Shown one piece after another: positions 16,975-26,298 of a DNA stretch of 60,100 nucleotides. Numbering within the stretch: position 1 is the first letter of the stretch; each line of letters begins with the position of its first letter. The notes under the pieces were generated by a model. The model saw only the letters and a program-made list of their open reading frames with translations. It searched no databases and had not been told where the DNA came from. The DNA is from Segatella paludivivens DSM 17968 = JCM 13650. GTDB lineage: Bacteria > Bacteroidota > Bacteroidia > Bacteroidales > Bacteroidaceae. The stretch covers positions 1 to 60,100 of the forward strand of contig NZ_KB890643.1 in the NCBI RefSeq assembly GCF_000373185.1. Direction: 5' to 3'. The position numbers and the translations under genes are program-made.

Positions 16975-18012
16975 TTATTTCATTAGCTTTTCCATTCCGT
17001 CAATAACTGCTTTACTTAAAAATGCACCATTACTCAAATTCTTGCTTACACGACTTACATTTTCACGCATTTTTTGCATTTCTTCTAATGTTATAGATTG
17101 GAGAATGTCGTTAAGTTCGGCAATGTTAGATATACATATACCAATGCCTTCGCTCTTGATGATAGGTGCTATGGCAGCCTCTTTCCATACGATGATTGGC
17201 AATCCAGCACGAAGATAGAACGATACTTTATGAGGACTATTCCAGCGCAAATATTCTCCGAATGAACCAGAGCATGTGTCTAATGAGTCCCCGTCCCATA
17301 CAAATCCGAAATCTCCGTCCACACTGGCAATGAAATCTTCTGATTTCATGAAATCGTGGACCTGTATGTTATCAGAATCCTCTAATCCCGGAAGTCCGTT
17401 TCTATTGCCGTATATGTTCAGTTTATAACCTTTAATTATATCTTGCATTTTCAATAGAAAAGCATTTTTTCTTATTGCAAGCGCTCCGGCATATACAAGA
17501 GAATAACGGTTGTTATCACATATGTGTTCTTTGGATGTTGATATAGATCTATAATCAAATAGACCAAGTGAATTCAGAGATTTGTTATATCCGTTATTCT
17601 TCAGCCATGTAGCCATTGTTTCGTTTGACGCAATTACATGGTCGGCATGCATTAGTCTTAAAATCTCTTTTTTTATTGTGAGCTTTTTGCGTCTCATGGA
17701 ACCTAGGTCATGAATAAGTGCAACAACCTTTGCTTTGTGCAGATGTGCGTAATTGCATATAAAAGAAAAATATTTCTTTACTGGATATTGCAACACAATG
17801 ATATCACCTTTCTTTATAGTAAACATCATTTTAATGATGCCTGCCAAATCAAAAAAGAATGTTATTATCTTACTGTCATAATATGTTGTTGGCAAACCAA
17901 GATTGTGGGCATTGAGTTCTTTTAAAGTGCGCTCGTTGTCAGTCTTGGCTTTGTTGCCAGAGTTCTCTATCGTTTGATAGTTGCGTGATATATAGCAAAG
18001 GCGTTTTGTCAT
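16975..18012 (-). CDS. Glycosyltransferase, galactofuranosyltransferase-like (GT-B)
   Basis: A 345-residue protein with the features of bacterial beta-1,6-galactofuranosyltransferase-like enzymes. It has an N-terminal region with DIIVLQYPVKKYFS and VVALIHDLGSMRRKK, a middle NRYSLVYAGALAIRKNAF and a C-terminal nucleotide-sugar site with WNSPHKVSFYLRAGLPIIVW. Such proteins add hexose or galactofuranose during capsule or lipopolysaccharide synthesis. It lies 3 bases after the kinase gene and is evidently co-transcribed with it. The fold call is fairly secure; the sugar is not. Confidence 0.82.
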   Translation of the reverse strand: MTKRLCYISRNYQTIENSGNKAKTDNERTLKELNAHNLGLPTTYYDSKIITFFFDLAGIIKMMFTIKKGDIIVLQYPVKKYFSFICNYAHLHKAKVVALIHDLGSMRRKKLTIKKEILRLMHADHVIASNETMATWLKNNGYNKSLNSLGLFDYRSISTSKEHICDNNRYSLVYAGALAIRKNAFLLKMQDIIKGYKLNIYGNRNGLPGLEDSDNIQVHDFMKSEDFIASVDGDFGFVWDGDSLDTCSGSFGEYLRWNSPHKVSFYLRAGLPIIVWKEAAIAPIIKSEGIGICISNIAELNDILQSITLEEMQKMRENVSRVSKNLSNGAFLSKAVIDGMEKLMK

Positions 18013-18015
18013 GTT

Positions 18016-18765
18016 CTAAAGTTCTAACGTGAATTTTAATTTGTGTTTTTTCTGAAATCTTCGCCAAAACCTAGCTCTTGCAGGCATAGCTATGTTTAAA
18101 GCCGCATCTACGTTAAAGTGACGTGCATTAGCGTATTCAGTAACCAGAAGTTCGATAAATCTTTTTGGACCCCATAATCTGGTAAGGTTTATTACTCCTT
18201 TTTTCAATTCTACGTTTCCAAAATACATCCTGTTTATGTCTACTATCGTGAAATGGTAACCTTGGTTGTCTTTTTCCCACAAAATGTTTCCTGGGGTAAA
18301 ATCTTTGTGCATGATGTTTTTCTCGTGCATATTGGCTGCAAACTTTCCAAGAGCGATAGCCATTCCTTCATACTCTTCAGGCGTAGCGTCACCCATTTCA
18401 TAGAGAGTGTGACCATAATCGCACTGTATGCTGATGAAATATGAAAAACCTAGAAGATTAAGAAATCCTCTTTGTTCAATCAGTGCTATTGGTTCTGGTG
18501 TAGAGATGCCTTTTTTGAGCATTATATCTGGGTATTCAAAAGCTCGTTGCCCCTTAGGCTTACGGATACCCCATGAATATACGAATTTGTTTGGACCAGA
18601 TGGAATATGATATCTCTTCACGTTCGCCACTTGTCCGTCAGAGGTAGTAAACACCTTTATTTTGTTTCTTCCCTTATATATTGTAGTGCCTTCTTTTTCG
18701 AAAATATCAGGTATATTTTCAATCCATCGGCGCATATATTCGTATTTAGGATTTATTTTTATCAT
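18016..18765 (-). CDS. Lipopolysaccharide (Kdo/WaaP-type) kinase family protein
   Basis: A 249-residue protein with a eukaryote-like kinase core. The catalytic loop HKDFTPGN places H153, D155 and N160, and the metal-binding aspartate is D176 in FTIVDINRM. This fits Kdo kinase or WaaP-type enzymes, which phosphorylate the inner core of lipopolysaccharide at the cytosolic face. The ATP-binding lobe is short, as usual in this family. It sits between the LpxL acyltransferase gene (43 bases upstream) and the galactofuranosyltransferase-like gene (3 bases downstream), which supports an inner-core role. Which sugar is phosphorylated is inferred only. Confidence 0.85.
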   Translation of the reverse strand: MIKINPKYEYMRRWIENIPDIFEKEGTTIYKGRNKIKVFTTSDGQVANVKRYHIPSGPNKFVYSWGIRKPKGQRAFEYPDIMLKKGISTPEPIALIEQRGFLNLLGFSYFISIQCDYGHTLYEMGDATPEEYEGMAIALGKFAANMHEKNIMHKDFTPGNILWEKDNQGYHFTIVDINRMYFGNVELKKGVINLTRLWGPKRFIELLVTEYANARHFNVDAALNIAMPARARFWRRFQKKHKLKFTLEL

Positions 18766-18808
18766 CTATCTGATCTTTATCTTCCATTTTTTTAATGATG
18801 CAACATCA

Positions 18809-19744
18809 TTAATTTTCCTGGTCTTTTTTAGCAATAACCTTTCCGTTTACAACTTGGAATCTTCTGTTGAATTCCTCTCGAGTACGTTTCCAACGTTTGT
18901 GAGTCCATAGATAGTAACGTGGTTCCTTATTTATTGTTTCTTCAAGCATCCTGAAGAATCGCCTTGTTATCTCATGTTCCGGTAGTGAATTTGGATCTTT
19001 TGTTATGAGTTTATATGTCGCTGTATAGTAACCCCGTTTAGGACGTGACATCTCAACATAAAACACTGCGTCATTCATCTTTTTCATTATACGCTCCGCA
19101 CCCGTGAAAACTGGGGTCTCTGGGTGGTTGAGAAAAGGTAGCCATAGATGTATGTTTTCCCATTTTGGTCCCTGGTCTGATATATATCCGAAAATACTTC
19201 TCGTCCCATTGCGGCGATAGTTTATAAGAAATCTCAGTATATCCTTTTTAGGTACGGTTACGCCATTTGTTTGCGATGAACGTATCTGTTTGAAAAGATT
19301 ATCGAAAGCTGAGTTCCGCAATGGATGATATACAAGTCCCATGATGCGACTTTTCGGTAGGTTTATACCTACGCAAGAAAGCCATTCCCAGTTGCAATAA
19401 TGTCCTAGTATTGTAGCCACATCCTGTCCTTCCTGAAAACATTTCTCAACTTCTTCAGAATTAACAGTTTTGAATCTTCTTCTAAGTTCACTATCACTGA
19501 TGCTCAGCAGTTTCACAGCCTCAAAGAAGTAATCTGCAAACCAGTGATAGAAACCTTTTTCGATATCTTTTATCTCTTTCTTACTCTTGTCAGGAAAAGC
19601 CGTTGATATATTTTCGCATACTACTTTTCTTCTGTATTTGATAATGTAATATACTATCAAATATTCAAAGTCTGCCATGCCGTAGAGTATTTTTAGGGGC
19701 AATAGCGACAATATATAAAAAAAGTAATATACTATTTTTGTCAT
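18809..19744 (-). CDS. Lipid A late acyltransferase (LpxL/HtrB family)
   Basis: A 311-residue membrane-associated acyltransferase of the lysophospholipid acyltransferase superfamily. The catalytic HX4E is H115-E120 in LGHYCNWEWL, preceded by an N-terminal hydrophobic anchor (IVYYFFYILSLLPLKILYG). It should add a secondary acyl chain to lipid A. Its ATG shares one base with the stop codon of the upstream exporter gene (TAATG), so the two are coupled. That fits export of acylated lipid A by the MsbA-like transporter. A small hairpin at 18791-18811 covers its stop codon. Confidence 0.9.
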   Translation of the reverse strand: MTKIVYYFFYILSLLPLKILYGMADFEYLIVYYIIKYRRKVVCENISTAFPDKSKKEIKDIEKGFYHWFADYFFEAVKLLSISDSELRRRFKTVNSEEVEKCFQEGQDVATILGHYCNWEWLSCVGINLPKSRIMGLVYHPLRNSAFDNLFKQIRSSQTNGVTVPKKDILRFLINYRRNGTRSIFGYISDQGPKWENIHLWLPFLNHPETPVFTGAERIMKKMNDAVFYVEMSRPKRGYYTATYKLITKDPNSLPEHEITRRFFRMLEETINKEPRYYLWTHKRWKRTREEFNRRFQVVNGKVIAKKDQEN

Positions 19745-21609
19745 TAGCTTTGCATATCGTGCAGTTTCTTGTAATACCCGTCTTTATCCAATAATTCTTG
19801 ATGTGTACCTCGTTCGACTATCTGTCCCTCATGTAGCACGCAAATCTCGTCAGCATTCTTAATTGTACTCAGACGGTGGGCGATAGCTACTGTAGTACGA
19901 GTTTTCATAAGTCGTTCTAGGGCATCCTGAACAAGACGTTCACTTTCTGTATCGAGTGCAGATGTAGCTTCGTCAAGAATCAATATAGGAGGATTTTTCA
20001 GTATAGCTCTAGCAATGCTTACTCTTTGACGTTGTCCTCCGCTTAATCTGTTTCCACGGTCACCAATGTTTGTGTCGAATCCGTTTTCGCTTTGAGATAT
20101 GAAATCGTAGGCATTGGCAATTTTTGCGGCATCCTCTATCTGCTTATCAGTTGCACCTTCAACACCAAAAGAGATGTTATTGCGGAATGTATCGTTGAAA
20201 AGTATTGCTTCTTGATTCACGTTACCAATAAGTTGGCGCAAATCATGAATTCCAAGGTCTTTAACGTTGATGCCGTCTATTGAAACTTCGCCTTCCTGTA
20301 CATCATAATAGCGTGGAATGAGATCTACCAAAGTGCTCTTTCCACCACCGCTTTGTCCTACGAGGGCAATAGTTTTACCCTTTGGAATAATAAGATTTAT
20401 ATTTTTGAGTACCCATATAGTCTCGCTTCTACCGTCTTTTGTTGGTGAGTTGTAAGAAAACGAAACATTCTTGAATTCTATCTGATGCTCAAAACTCTTT
20501 ATATGAGTTGGATTTTCTTTTTCCTTAATATCTATTTCTGCTTTCAGAATCTTGTCTACACGCTCCATGCTCGCAAGTCCCTTTGGAATATTATATCCTG
20601 CTTTTGAAAACTCTTTTAATGGGTTTATGATAGAATATAGCATTACAAGATAGTATATGAATTTAGGACCTGTGAGTGTGTGGTTGTTGAGAACAAGTAT
20701 TCCTCCAACCCACAAAACAATGATAATCATCATTGTACCCAAAAATTCACTCATAGGGTGGGCTAGTTGCTGACGAGTATTTACACGCATGATGTTATCT
20801 CGATACTCGCTGTTTATCTTATCAAAACGTTTGTTCATCTTGCCTTCAGCACAGAAGGCCTTTATTATTCGTAGACCTCCCAAGGTTTCTTCTACTTGAC
20901 TCATCGTGTCACTCCAAAGACTTTGTGCCTCAATACTACGAGCTTTGAGTTTTCGCCCGACAAATCCCATAAACCACCCGAATATAGGTACGAAGATGAT
21001 TGTAAATAATGTTAGCTGCCAAGATATCACCATCAGTGCTATGAAATAGCTTATTATTAGTATTGGATTTTTAAACAGCATATCAAGGCTTGACATGATG
21101 GAACCTTCTATTTCCTGGACATCACCACTCATTCTTGCAATAATATCGCCTTTGCGTTCCTCACTAAAGAAGCCTATTGATAAAGCATTGATTTTCTGAT
21201 ATAGTTGGTTGCGGATGTCGCGTACTACACCTGTACGTATAGGAATGATGGTCGCTGATGAAAGAAAATAGGAAACGGTTTTTAATAAAGTCATGAATGC
21301 AAGCAGCAATCCTATAACGAGAAGGGTGTTAGCAGCACCAACCTCAACAATAAAATGCTGTATGAAGTAGTTGGCATTATTTGTAAACCAATTTGTTATG
21401 TCATTGAATGAATGTACGTTATCCCAGCTGATAAGGGCTTTCACCACTTTTGCATCACTTGTTTTGAACAGTATCTGTAAAATAGGGATAAGAGTGGCAA
21501 ATGAGAATATATTCAATATTGCAGACAGGATATTGAATATTACGCTCAATGTCAGATATTTCTTGTATGGCGGCACAAATCTTTTTAGTACCTGGAAAAA
21601 TTCTTTCAT
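19744..21609 (-). CDS. MsbA-like ABC exporter (fused permease and ATPase)
   Basis: A 621-residue half-transporter: N-terminal six-span membrane domain, C-terminal ATPase. The ATPase has Walker A GQSGGGKS, signature LSGGQRQR, Walker B PILILDEATSALD and the switch histidine in TVAIAHRLSTI. Half-transporters of this layout dimerise and flip lipids or other amphiphiles. Coupling to the LpxL gene by a one-base overlap, followed by the core kinase and glycosyltransferases, favours a lipooligosaccharide flippase (MsbA function). A general drug or lipid exporter remains possible because sequence alone does not separate them. It starts 30 bases after miaB. Confidence 0.9.
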   Translation of the reverse strand: MKEFFQVLKRFVPPYKKYLTLSVIFNILSAILNIFSFATLIPILQILFKTSDAKVVKALISWDNVHSFNDITNWFTNNANYFIQHFIVEVGAANTLLVIGLLLAFMTLLKTVSYFLSSATIIPIRTGVVRDIRNQLYQKINALSIGFFSEERKGDIIARMSGDVQEIEGSIMSSLDMLFKNPILIISYFIALMVISWQLTLFTIIFVPIFGWFMGFVGRKLKARSIEAQSLWSDTMSQVEETLGGLRIIKAFCAEGKMNKRFDKINSEYRDNIMRVNTRQQLAHPMSEFLGTMMIIIVLWVGGILVLNNHTLTGPKFIYYLVMLYSIINPLKEFSKAGYNIPKGLASMERVDKILKAEIDIKEKENPTHIKSFEHQIEFKNVSFSYNSPTKDGRSETIWVLKNINLIIPKGKTIALVGQSGGGKSTLVDLIPRYYDVQEGEVSIDGINVKDLGIHDLRQLIGNVNQEAILFNDTFRNNISFGVEGATDKQIEDAAKIANAYDFISQSENGFDTNIGDRGNRLSGGQRQRVSIARAILKNPPILILDEATSALDTESERLVQDALERLMKTRTTVAIAHRLSTIKNADEICVLHEGQIVERGTHQELLDKDGYYKKLHDMQS

Positions 21610-21639
21610 ATATAATTATATATAATGTGGTGCCTATTG

Positions 21640-22977
21640 TCAGGCTTTTATTTCTTCACCTAGTAGAGTGGCACTAGTGGAACCGGTAATTCTTACGTTT
21701 ACGAATTCTCCGATATGATGATTGCCCTTCTCTAAAACTACAGCCTTGTTTTGCTGTGTACGTCCCATAAGATGATTACGATCTCGCTTGCTGAAACGTT
21801 CTATAAGAATTTCAAATTCCTTTCCTTCGTCTTTCTTGTTCTGTTGCGCACTAATCTCGGTCTGCAACTGTATGAGTTGGTTAAGACGTGATATCTTCAG
21901 GTCCTCTGCAACATTGTCTGGCAAATGCTTCGCAGCATAAGTTCCAGGACGTTCACTATATTTGAACATGAATGCAGAATCAAAGCCTACCTCTTTTACG
22001 AGGGAAAGTGTCTGTTCATGATCTTCTTCTGTCTCATCGTGATAGCCTACGAAGATATCTGTTGTGATGCCGCATCCAGGAATGATTGTTTTAATCGCGT
22101 TGATTTTTGATAAATAATCTTCACGGGTATATTTGCGGTTCATAAGTTTTAATATCTTGTTGCTTCCGCTCTGTGCAGGGAAGTGGATGTGTTTGCATAG
22201 GTTTGGTTCCTCTGCGATAGCATGAAGAATATCCTCAGTCATATCTTCTGGATTTGAAGTGGTAAACCTTACACGCATGTCTGGTACGCTTTGCGCGACC
22301 TTGTGTAATAGTTCAGCAAAAGAAACTCCATTTTCAGGACGCTTACCGTTTGGCAACAAACCATAAGAATTTACATTTTGACCAAGAAGAGTCACCTCCT
22401 TAAAGCCCTTTTCATGAAGGTCTTTTACCTCTGTAAGTATACTCTCTACGTCACGGCTGCGTTCACGGCCGCGAGTATAAGGTACAATGCAGTAATGACA
22501 GAAATTGTTGCATCCGCGCATGATACTAACAAAACCGCTTACATGATTTCCGCCAATGCGTTGTGGTAATATATTGCGATAAGTTTCTGTCGTAGATAAA
22601 TCTGTGTTCATTGCGTTGTTGCCCATTTCGCATTCCGCGATCATGCTTGGTAGGTCGAGATATGAGTCTGGTCCGCATACCAAGTTTACATAATGATTTT
22701 GTATGAGGTCGTCTTTCACACGTTCAGCCATACATCCAAGGACACCGAGTATTAGTTTACGTCCTTTTTTCTGTTCGGCATGTAAAGTGTCAAGTCTGTT
22801 GTAAATCTTATTTTCGGCATTCTCACGAATACTGCATGTATTCAGAAAGATAGCATCGGCATCATCTTCGTTCTCACAAACGTCATATCCCGCCATCTTC
22901 ATTACTGAGGCAACTACTTCGCTGTCGGCTACATTCATTTGACAGCCGTATGTCTCGATATATAGTTTCTTATCCAT
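21640..22977 (-). CDS. miaB: tRNA-2-methylthio-N6-dimethylallyladenosine synthase MiaB
   Basis: Radical-SAM methylthiotransferase that modifies A37 of tRNAs reading U-starting codons. It has the N-terminal UPF0004 domain with three cluster cysteines (C12 in YGCQMN, NTCSIREN, LGCMAERV), the radical-SAM motif CNNFCHYC in RGCNNFCHYCIVPYTRGRE, and a C-terminal TRAM domain (FEILIERFSKRDRNHLMGRT). The length of 445 is normal. It has a minus-strand -7 box TAACTTTG at 23010-23003 and so may start a transcript that continues into the exporter and lipid A genes. Its grouping with envelope genes appears to be positional rather than functional. Confidence 0.96.
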   Translation of the reverse strand: MDKKLYIETYGCQMNVADSEVVASVMKMAGYDVCENEDDADAIFLNTCSIRENAENKIYNRLDTLHAEQKKGRKLILGVLGCMAERVKDDLIQNHYVNLVCGPDSYLDLPSMIAECEMGNNAMNTDLSTTETYRNILPQRIGGNHVSGFVSIMRGCNNFCHYCIVPYTRGRERSRDVESILTEVKDLHEKGFKEVTLLGQNVNSYGLLPNGKRPENGVSFAELLHKVAQSVPDMRVRFTTSNPEDMTEDILHAIAEEPNLCKHIHFPAQSGSNKILKLMNRKYTREDYLSKINAIKTIIPGCGITTDIFVGYHDETEEDHEQTLSLVKEVGFDSAFMFKYSERPGTYAAKHLPDNVAEDLKISRLNQLIQLQTEISAQQNKKDEGKEFEILIERFSKRDRNHLMGRTQQNKAVVLEKGNHHIGEFVNVRITGSTSATLLGEEIKA

Positions 22978-23052
22978 TTTTTATATGATAAATATTAGTG
23001 TGCAAAGTTACTAATTATAATTGATAATCTAATGATATTTGTTGGTTTTCAA

Positions 23053-24015
23053 CTATTTATGCAATTTGTCGGCAAGATGAGAAAAACCGAAATAAAATAT
23101 CAGAGCTGTTATAAATCCTGCAATTGCATCTATTGCATAATGTGCCTGTATATATACTGTCGCCAGACATAGGAACACATAGAAAGGTAGCATAATGAAC
23201 AGTAGTTTTTTGTTTCTGCTATGCCATGCAAGCAACATGCATATTGTCGATATTCCTACATGACTGCTTGGAAATGCAGCGGTAGGTCTTTCTCCAGCAG
23301 CTTTTGCGTCTTCAACCAAGTCGTAGAAGATACCGTCGGTATATCCAGGGCTAGGCAGACAATCATGATGATTACAGAAATAGTATTGAACATCTGGGAA
23401 TATACCGTGCGTAATATTACTTATTCCTACTGCCTTATAGTAGAATGTTGGTCCCACAACTGGTACAATGTCGTATAAAACATAATAAGTAAGGAATGAT
23501 GCCATTATCACAAATGCCACTTTGTGATACTCATTATATCTGTATATAAAATAAAACAACACGGTCACTGCGATCATTGGATAATAGGCTGCATAGCCAC
23601 AATCCATCAGTTCGCTTATGATGTGAGAAGAAAATCTGGCAGAGAAATCTAATGCTGGTTGGAAGCCAAACATACTTTGTTCCCAAGTGGCAAATAGATG
23701 GTCAAGGTTTGGAAACATACGATTTATCTCGTATGTGTCAGGGTACCACCAGGCCAATAATGCCATCTGTACTGATATGCGGGTAAAAAGGGTTACACGG
23801 CAGGGTAGCATTTTGTAAACAATCCACATTGCTATCGTTATGGCACCTATACGTATACGCCCCCATATCATAGAGTCTGGATTTACTAGTTTTGTATAAG
23901 TAAATAGAACTATGAGCAACGTAAATGCCATATATGCCAATACCGCCCATTCAAGTGGCAGAAGCCCCTTTGTAGGCTTCTTTTCAATGGCAAACCATTT
24001 ATTTATATTAATCAT
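23053..24015 (-). CDS. PAP2-family membrane phosphatase / phosphotransferase
   Basis: A polytopic membrane protein of about 320 residues. The PAP2 active-site motifs are PSSHVGIS (PSGH-type) and HYAIDAIAG, the latter containing the His and Asp of the third motif. It has several hydrophobic spans on either side. Members of this layout dephosphorylate lipid phosphates or act as inositol-phosphoceramide-type transferases, and both are plausible in Bacteroidota, which make sphingolipids. The ATG at 24015 overlaps the stop of the epimerase gene as ATGA, so this start was preferred over 24021. The two genes share a message. The substrate is not determined. Confidence 0.82.
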   Translation of the reverse strand: MININKWFAIEKKPTKGLLPLEWAVLAYMAFTLLIVLFTYTKLVNPDSMIWGRIRIGAITIAMWIVYKMLPCRVTLFTRISVQMALLAWWYPDTYEINRMFPNLDHLFATWEQSMFGFQPALDFSARFSSHIISELMDCGYAAYYPMIAVTVLFYFIYRYNEYHKVAFVIMASFLTYYVLYDIVPVVGPTFYYKAVGISNITHGIFPDVQYYFCNHHDCLPSPGYTDGIFYDLVEDAKAAGERPTAAFPSSHVGISTICMLLAWHSRNKKLLFIMLPFYVFLCLATVYIQAHYAIDAIAGFITALIFYFGFSHLADKLHK

Positions 24016-25007
24016 AACCACTTATTCTCCTTATACCATTTAATGGCGAGTTCCGTACCGCGTTTTAGGTCATATTGTGGATGAAAGCCCAATTCGTCCA
24101 CGGCAGGCTCTATATTACAGCGCCAATTGCGTTGTTTTAAAATGTTATACTTATCGTTGTTAAGTGCCGATATCTTACCTGTGATTTTTCCTGCATATTC
24201 TCCAATCAATGTTGCAAGTCGCAGTATGAATATAGGTGCTTTTATTCTTATCCACCATGGGCGTCCAAGATTTTCATGAATATAATTACTGAATTCAGTA
24301 GAATTATAAATATTGCCGTCACTCAAGAAATATTTTCTTCCGTTTTTGCCACGATTAAATGTCAGGAATACTGCTTGCACAAGATCCTGAACGTATATGA
24401 AAGTGATATCTTGATGCTTGAAACCAACAGAAAAATCTATATGTCCTTTAATAGTCTTTGCCATCATGAAATAGTCTTTCTCTCTAGGTCCATAAACTCC
24501 AGTAGGACGTAATATGACATAAGGGAAATCATTTCCAATAGTGTCAAGAAACTTTTCTGCCATTAGTTTGCTTTTTCCGTAGGCAGTATTAGGACGTGGA
24601 ATGTCGTTTTCTTCAATTTCCATATATGGAGAATTCTCCCTAATGGCACCGAAAATGCTTAGGCTGCTGAGGTATACAAATCGCTTGATAGGCATCTTCA
24701 ATGTAATCAGTGCATGAACAAGATTTTTTGTTCCGTCGGTATTGGTCTTGAAGAAATCAGATTTATGTAGGCACTTGGTAGCACCTGCTGCATGCACGAC
24801 ATAGTCGAACTCATGTCCGGCTAGTTGTTGCCTTAAATCATCTTCCGAGGATAGATTAAGTTCTATGAAATTTATACGCTCATCAGTAAGATACTTCCTT
24901 GAACTGCTTTTCCTCACGGCAGCCCATACTTCCATATCCCTTCTGAGTGCTTCCTCCACAATAAAGCTGCCAATGAAACCACTGGCACCAGTTACTAATA
25001 TCTTCAT
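24012..25007 (-). CDS. NAD-dependent epimerase/dehydratase (extended SDR)
   Basis: A 331-residue Rossmann-fold protein starting MKILVTGASGFIGSFIVEEA, with the NAD-binding TGASGFIG. The catalytic Tyr-Lys pair is in AYGKSKLMAEK and an upstream serine in VYLSSLSIFG. This is the extended SDR pattern of nucleotide-sugar epimerases and 3-beta-hydroxysteroid-dehydrogenase-like enzymes. The start was set at ATG 25007, not the in-frame TTG at 25010. It leads a two-gene unit with the PAP2 protein through an ATGA overlap, which suggests a lipid- or glycolipid-modifying pathway rather than simple sugar epimerisation. The substrate is unknown. Confidence 0.85.
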   Translation of the reverse strand: MKILVTGASGFIGSFIVEEALRRDMEVWAAVRKSSSRKYLTDERINFIELNLSSEDDLRQQLAGHEFDYVVHAAGATKCLHKSDFFKTNTDGTKNLVHALITLKMPIKRFVYLSSLSIFGAIRENSPYMEIEENDIPRPNTAYGKSKLMAEKFLDTIGNDFPYVILRPTGVYGPREKDYFMMAKTIKGHIDFSVGFKHQDITFIYVQDLVQAVFLTFNRGKNGRKYFLSDGNIYNSTEFSNYIHENLGRPWWIRIKAPIFILRLATLIGEYAGKITGKISALNNDKYNILKQRNWRCNIEPAVDELGFHPQYDLKRGTELAIKWYKENKWL

Positions 25008-25027
25008 CAAAATAGCTATTTGGGAAA

Positions 25028-25058
25028 CAAAAGTAATGCAAATTTCATTAAGCGCAAA
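25028..25058 (-). promoter_or_regulatory. Promoter of the epimerase/PAP2 operon
   Basis: On the minus strand, TTTG at 25058-25055 and TACTTTTG at 25035-25028 lie 19 bases apart. The predicted start near 25022 leaves a leader of about 15 bases, which also supports ATG 25007 as the translation start. Confidence 0.65.
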
Positions 25059-25088
25059 GTATTTTATTAATTATTAATCATTTTGCCC

Positions 25089-25139
25089 CTGCCCATGCAG
25101 AAGTAATCAAAATTATAATGATCAATTCTGCATGAGCAG
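25089..25139. repeat. Imperfect inverted repeat between the barrel-protein and epimerase genes
   Basis: Arms 25089-25102 and 25126-25139 (14 bases, one mismatch, extendable with further mismatches) flank a 23-base AT-rich loop. It lies just downstream of the barrel-protein gene and may end its transcript, although no clear U-run follows on the minus strand. Confidence 0.45.
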
Positions 25140-25181
25140 AGGCTCATACATTTTAAGTAAAATAACTTGACTATATGTTCG

Positions 25182-25781
25182 TTATTTCAGTCTAAATCTA
25201 TAACCTAAAGTTAATGCGAATACGCTGTTATGTAAATCGGCATTATCAAGATTGTAGTAGTGGTTTTCTCCTCTTAAAGCTTTATTTAAGCTGAGAGAAT
25301 AACGTGCATCTACTACAAATTTGTCGAATGCGAAACTCATGCCTATAGGCATTGATATATCAATATCTCTTGCTTCAAGTCCGCGTGACATGTAGTCAGG
25401 TACGGCGTCAGTGCTAGAACTTATATTTAAACCTTCCTGCAAACCAGCTTTAAGAGTAAAGCAATTGCCAAAATGGAAATTACATAAAATAGGTACATTA
25501 ATATATTCTGTTTTGATTTTGTCTTCATTCAGACTTGCTCCTTGCTGAGAGTAAAAAAGACCTGCCGATATTCCCAACCAGTCCTTAATGTAGTATTCAC
25601 CTTCGGCTCCGACTACCAGTCCTGGCTTGTAGTCAAAACTACTATTATCATCATCACCATAATAGCCAGATGCATTAATACCTATCTTTGGGGTTAATGT
25701 TATTGAACCTGAGCGCAACTGCTGTGAATAGCCTGCTACTGTTACCACTAACAAACTAATTAAAACGATTAGCTTTTTCAT
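25182..25781 (-). CDS. Small outer-membrane beta-barrel protein (PorT-like)
   Basis: A 199-residue secreted protein with signal peptide MKKLIVLISLLVVTVAGYSQ. The rest alternates hydrophobic and polar residues as barrel strands do, for example SITLTPKIGINASGYYG, LVVGAEGEYYIKDWLGISAG and the C-terminal VFALTLGYRFRLK. It fits the Bacteroidota outer-membrane beta-barrel group related to PorT/OmpX-like eight-strand barrels. There are no catalytic motifs. A minus-strand -7 box TACCTTTG lies at 25826-25819, so it is probably transcribed alone. It forms the left border of the repeat region. Function is unknown. Confidence 0.8.
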   Translation of the reverse strand: MKKLIVLISLLVVTVAGYSQQLRSGSITLTPKIGINASGYYGDDDNSSFDYKPGLVVGAEGEYYIKDWLGISAGLFYSQQGASLNEDKIKTEYINVPILCNFHFGNCFTLKAGLQEGLNISSSTDAVPDYMSRGLEARDIDISMPIGMSFAFDKFVVDARYSLSLNKALRGENHYYNLDNADLHNSVFALTLGYRFRLK

Positions 25782-25955
25782 TTTCTTGTTATGTTTATAT
25801 TAATTGTTAATATTTTTGCAAAGGTAATGCAATTTTTTTAAAAAGTAAAATGAATCCATCCTTTTGTTGTCCATTAACAAAGTTGCTGTATTTAAAAGTC
25901 TAAAACAAATATGGTGATTATATTTTTAGAATAAACAGTGGGCTATATATTCACT

Positions 25956-26106
25956 CTCTACCAGAAAAAGTTTTTTTAATGTCACTAATGTCATAATGTC
26001 ACAAACCCTATGTTTATAAGGATTCAGCCAGTGACATTAAGTGATATTATCGGGATAAAAGTGGCATTAACCTTCAAATCACACCTACATTTGGCGATTT
26101 TTGCCA
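25956..26106 (+). repeat. Iteron-bearing intergenic repeat, copy A1 (partial)
   Basis: Begins with CTACCAGAAAAAGTTTTTTT. It continues with three TGTCA-type iterons about 9 bases apart, a spacer with GTTTATAAGG, and then inverted iterons (GTGACATTAA, GTGATATTAT). It matches copies A2 and A3 until about 26106 and then diverges. No ORF is conserved between copies. Confidence 0.85.
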
Positions 26107-26298
26107 AATATGCAGTAGATGTATAAACATTTTTTCGTTTATGATGGTCTGTACTTGTCATTATGTGCGATATATTTCGCAGTATGTTTAGTTTTTATCT
26201 CAAAACCTAACTACAAAATAGTGGTAATTATCATCAATCCTATTCTTGTAGTTTTATTGATAATCATTCGTTTATCTACTCCAGGCAATACCCTTTTT

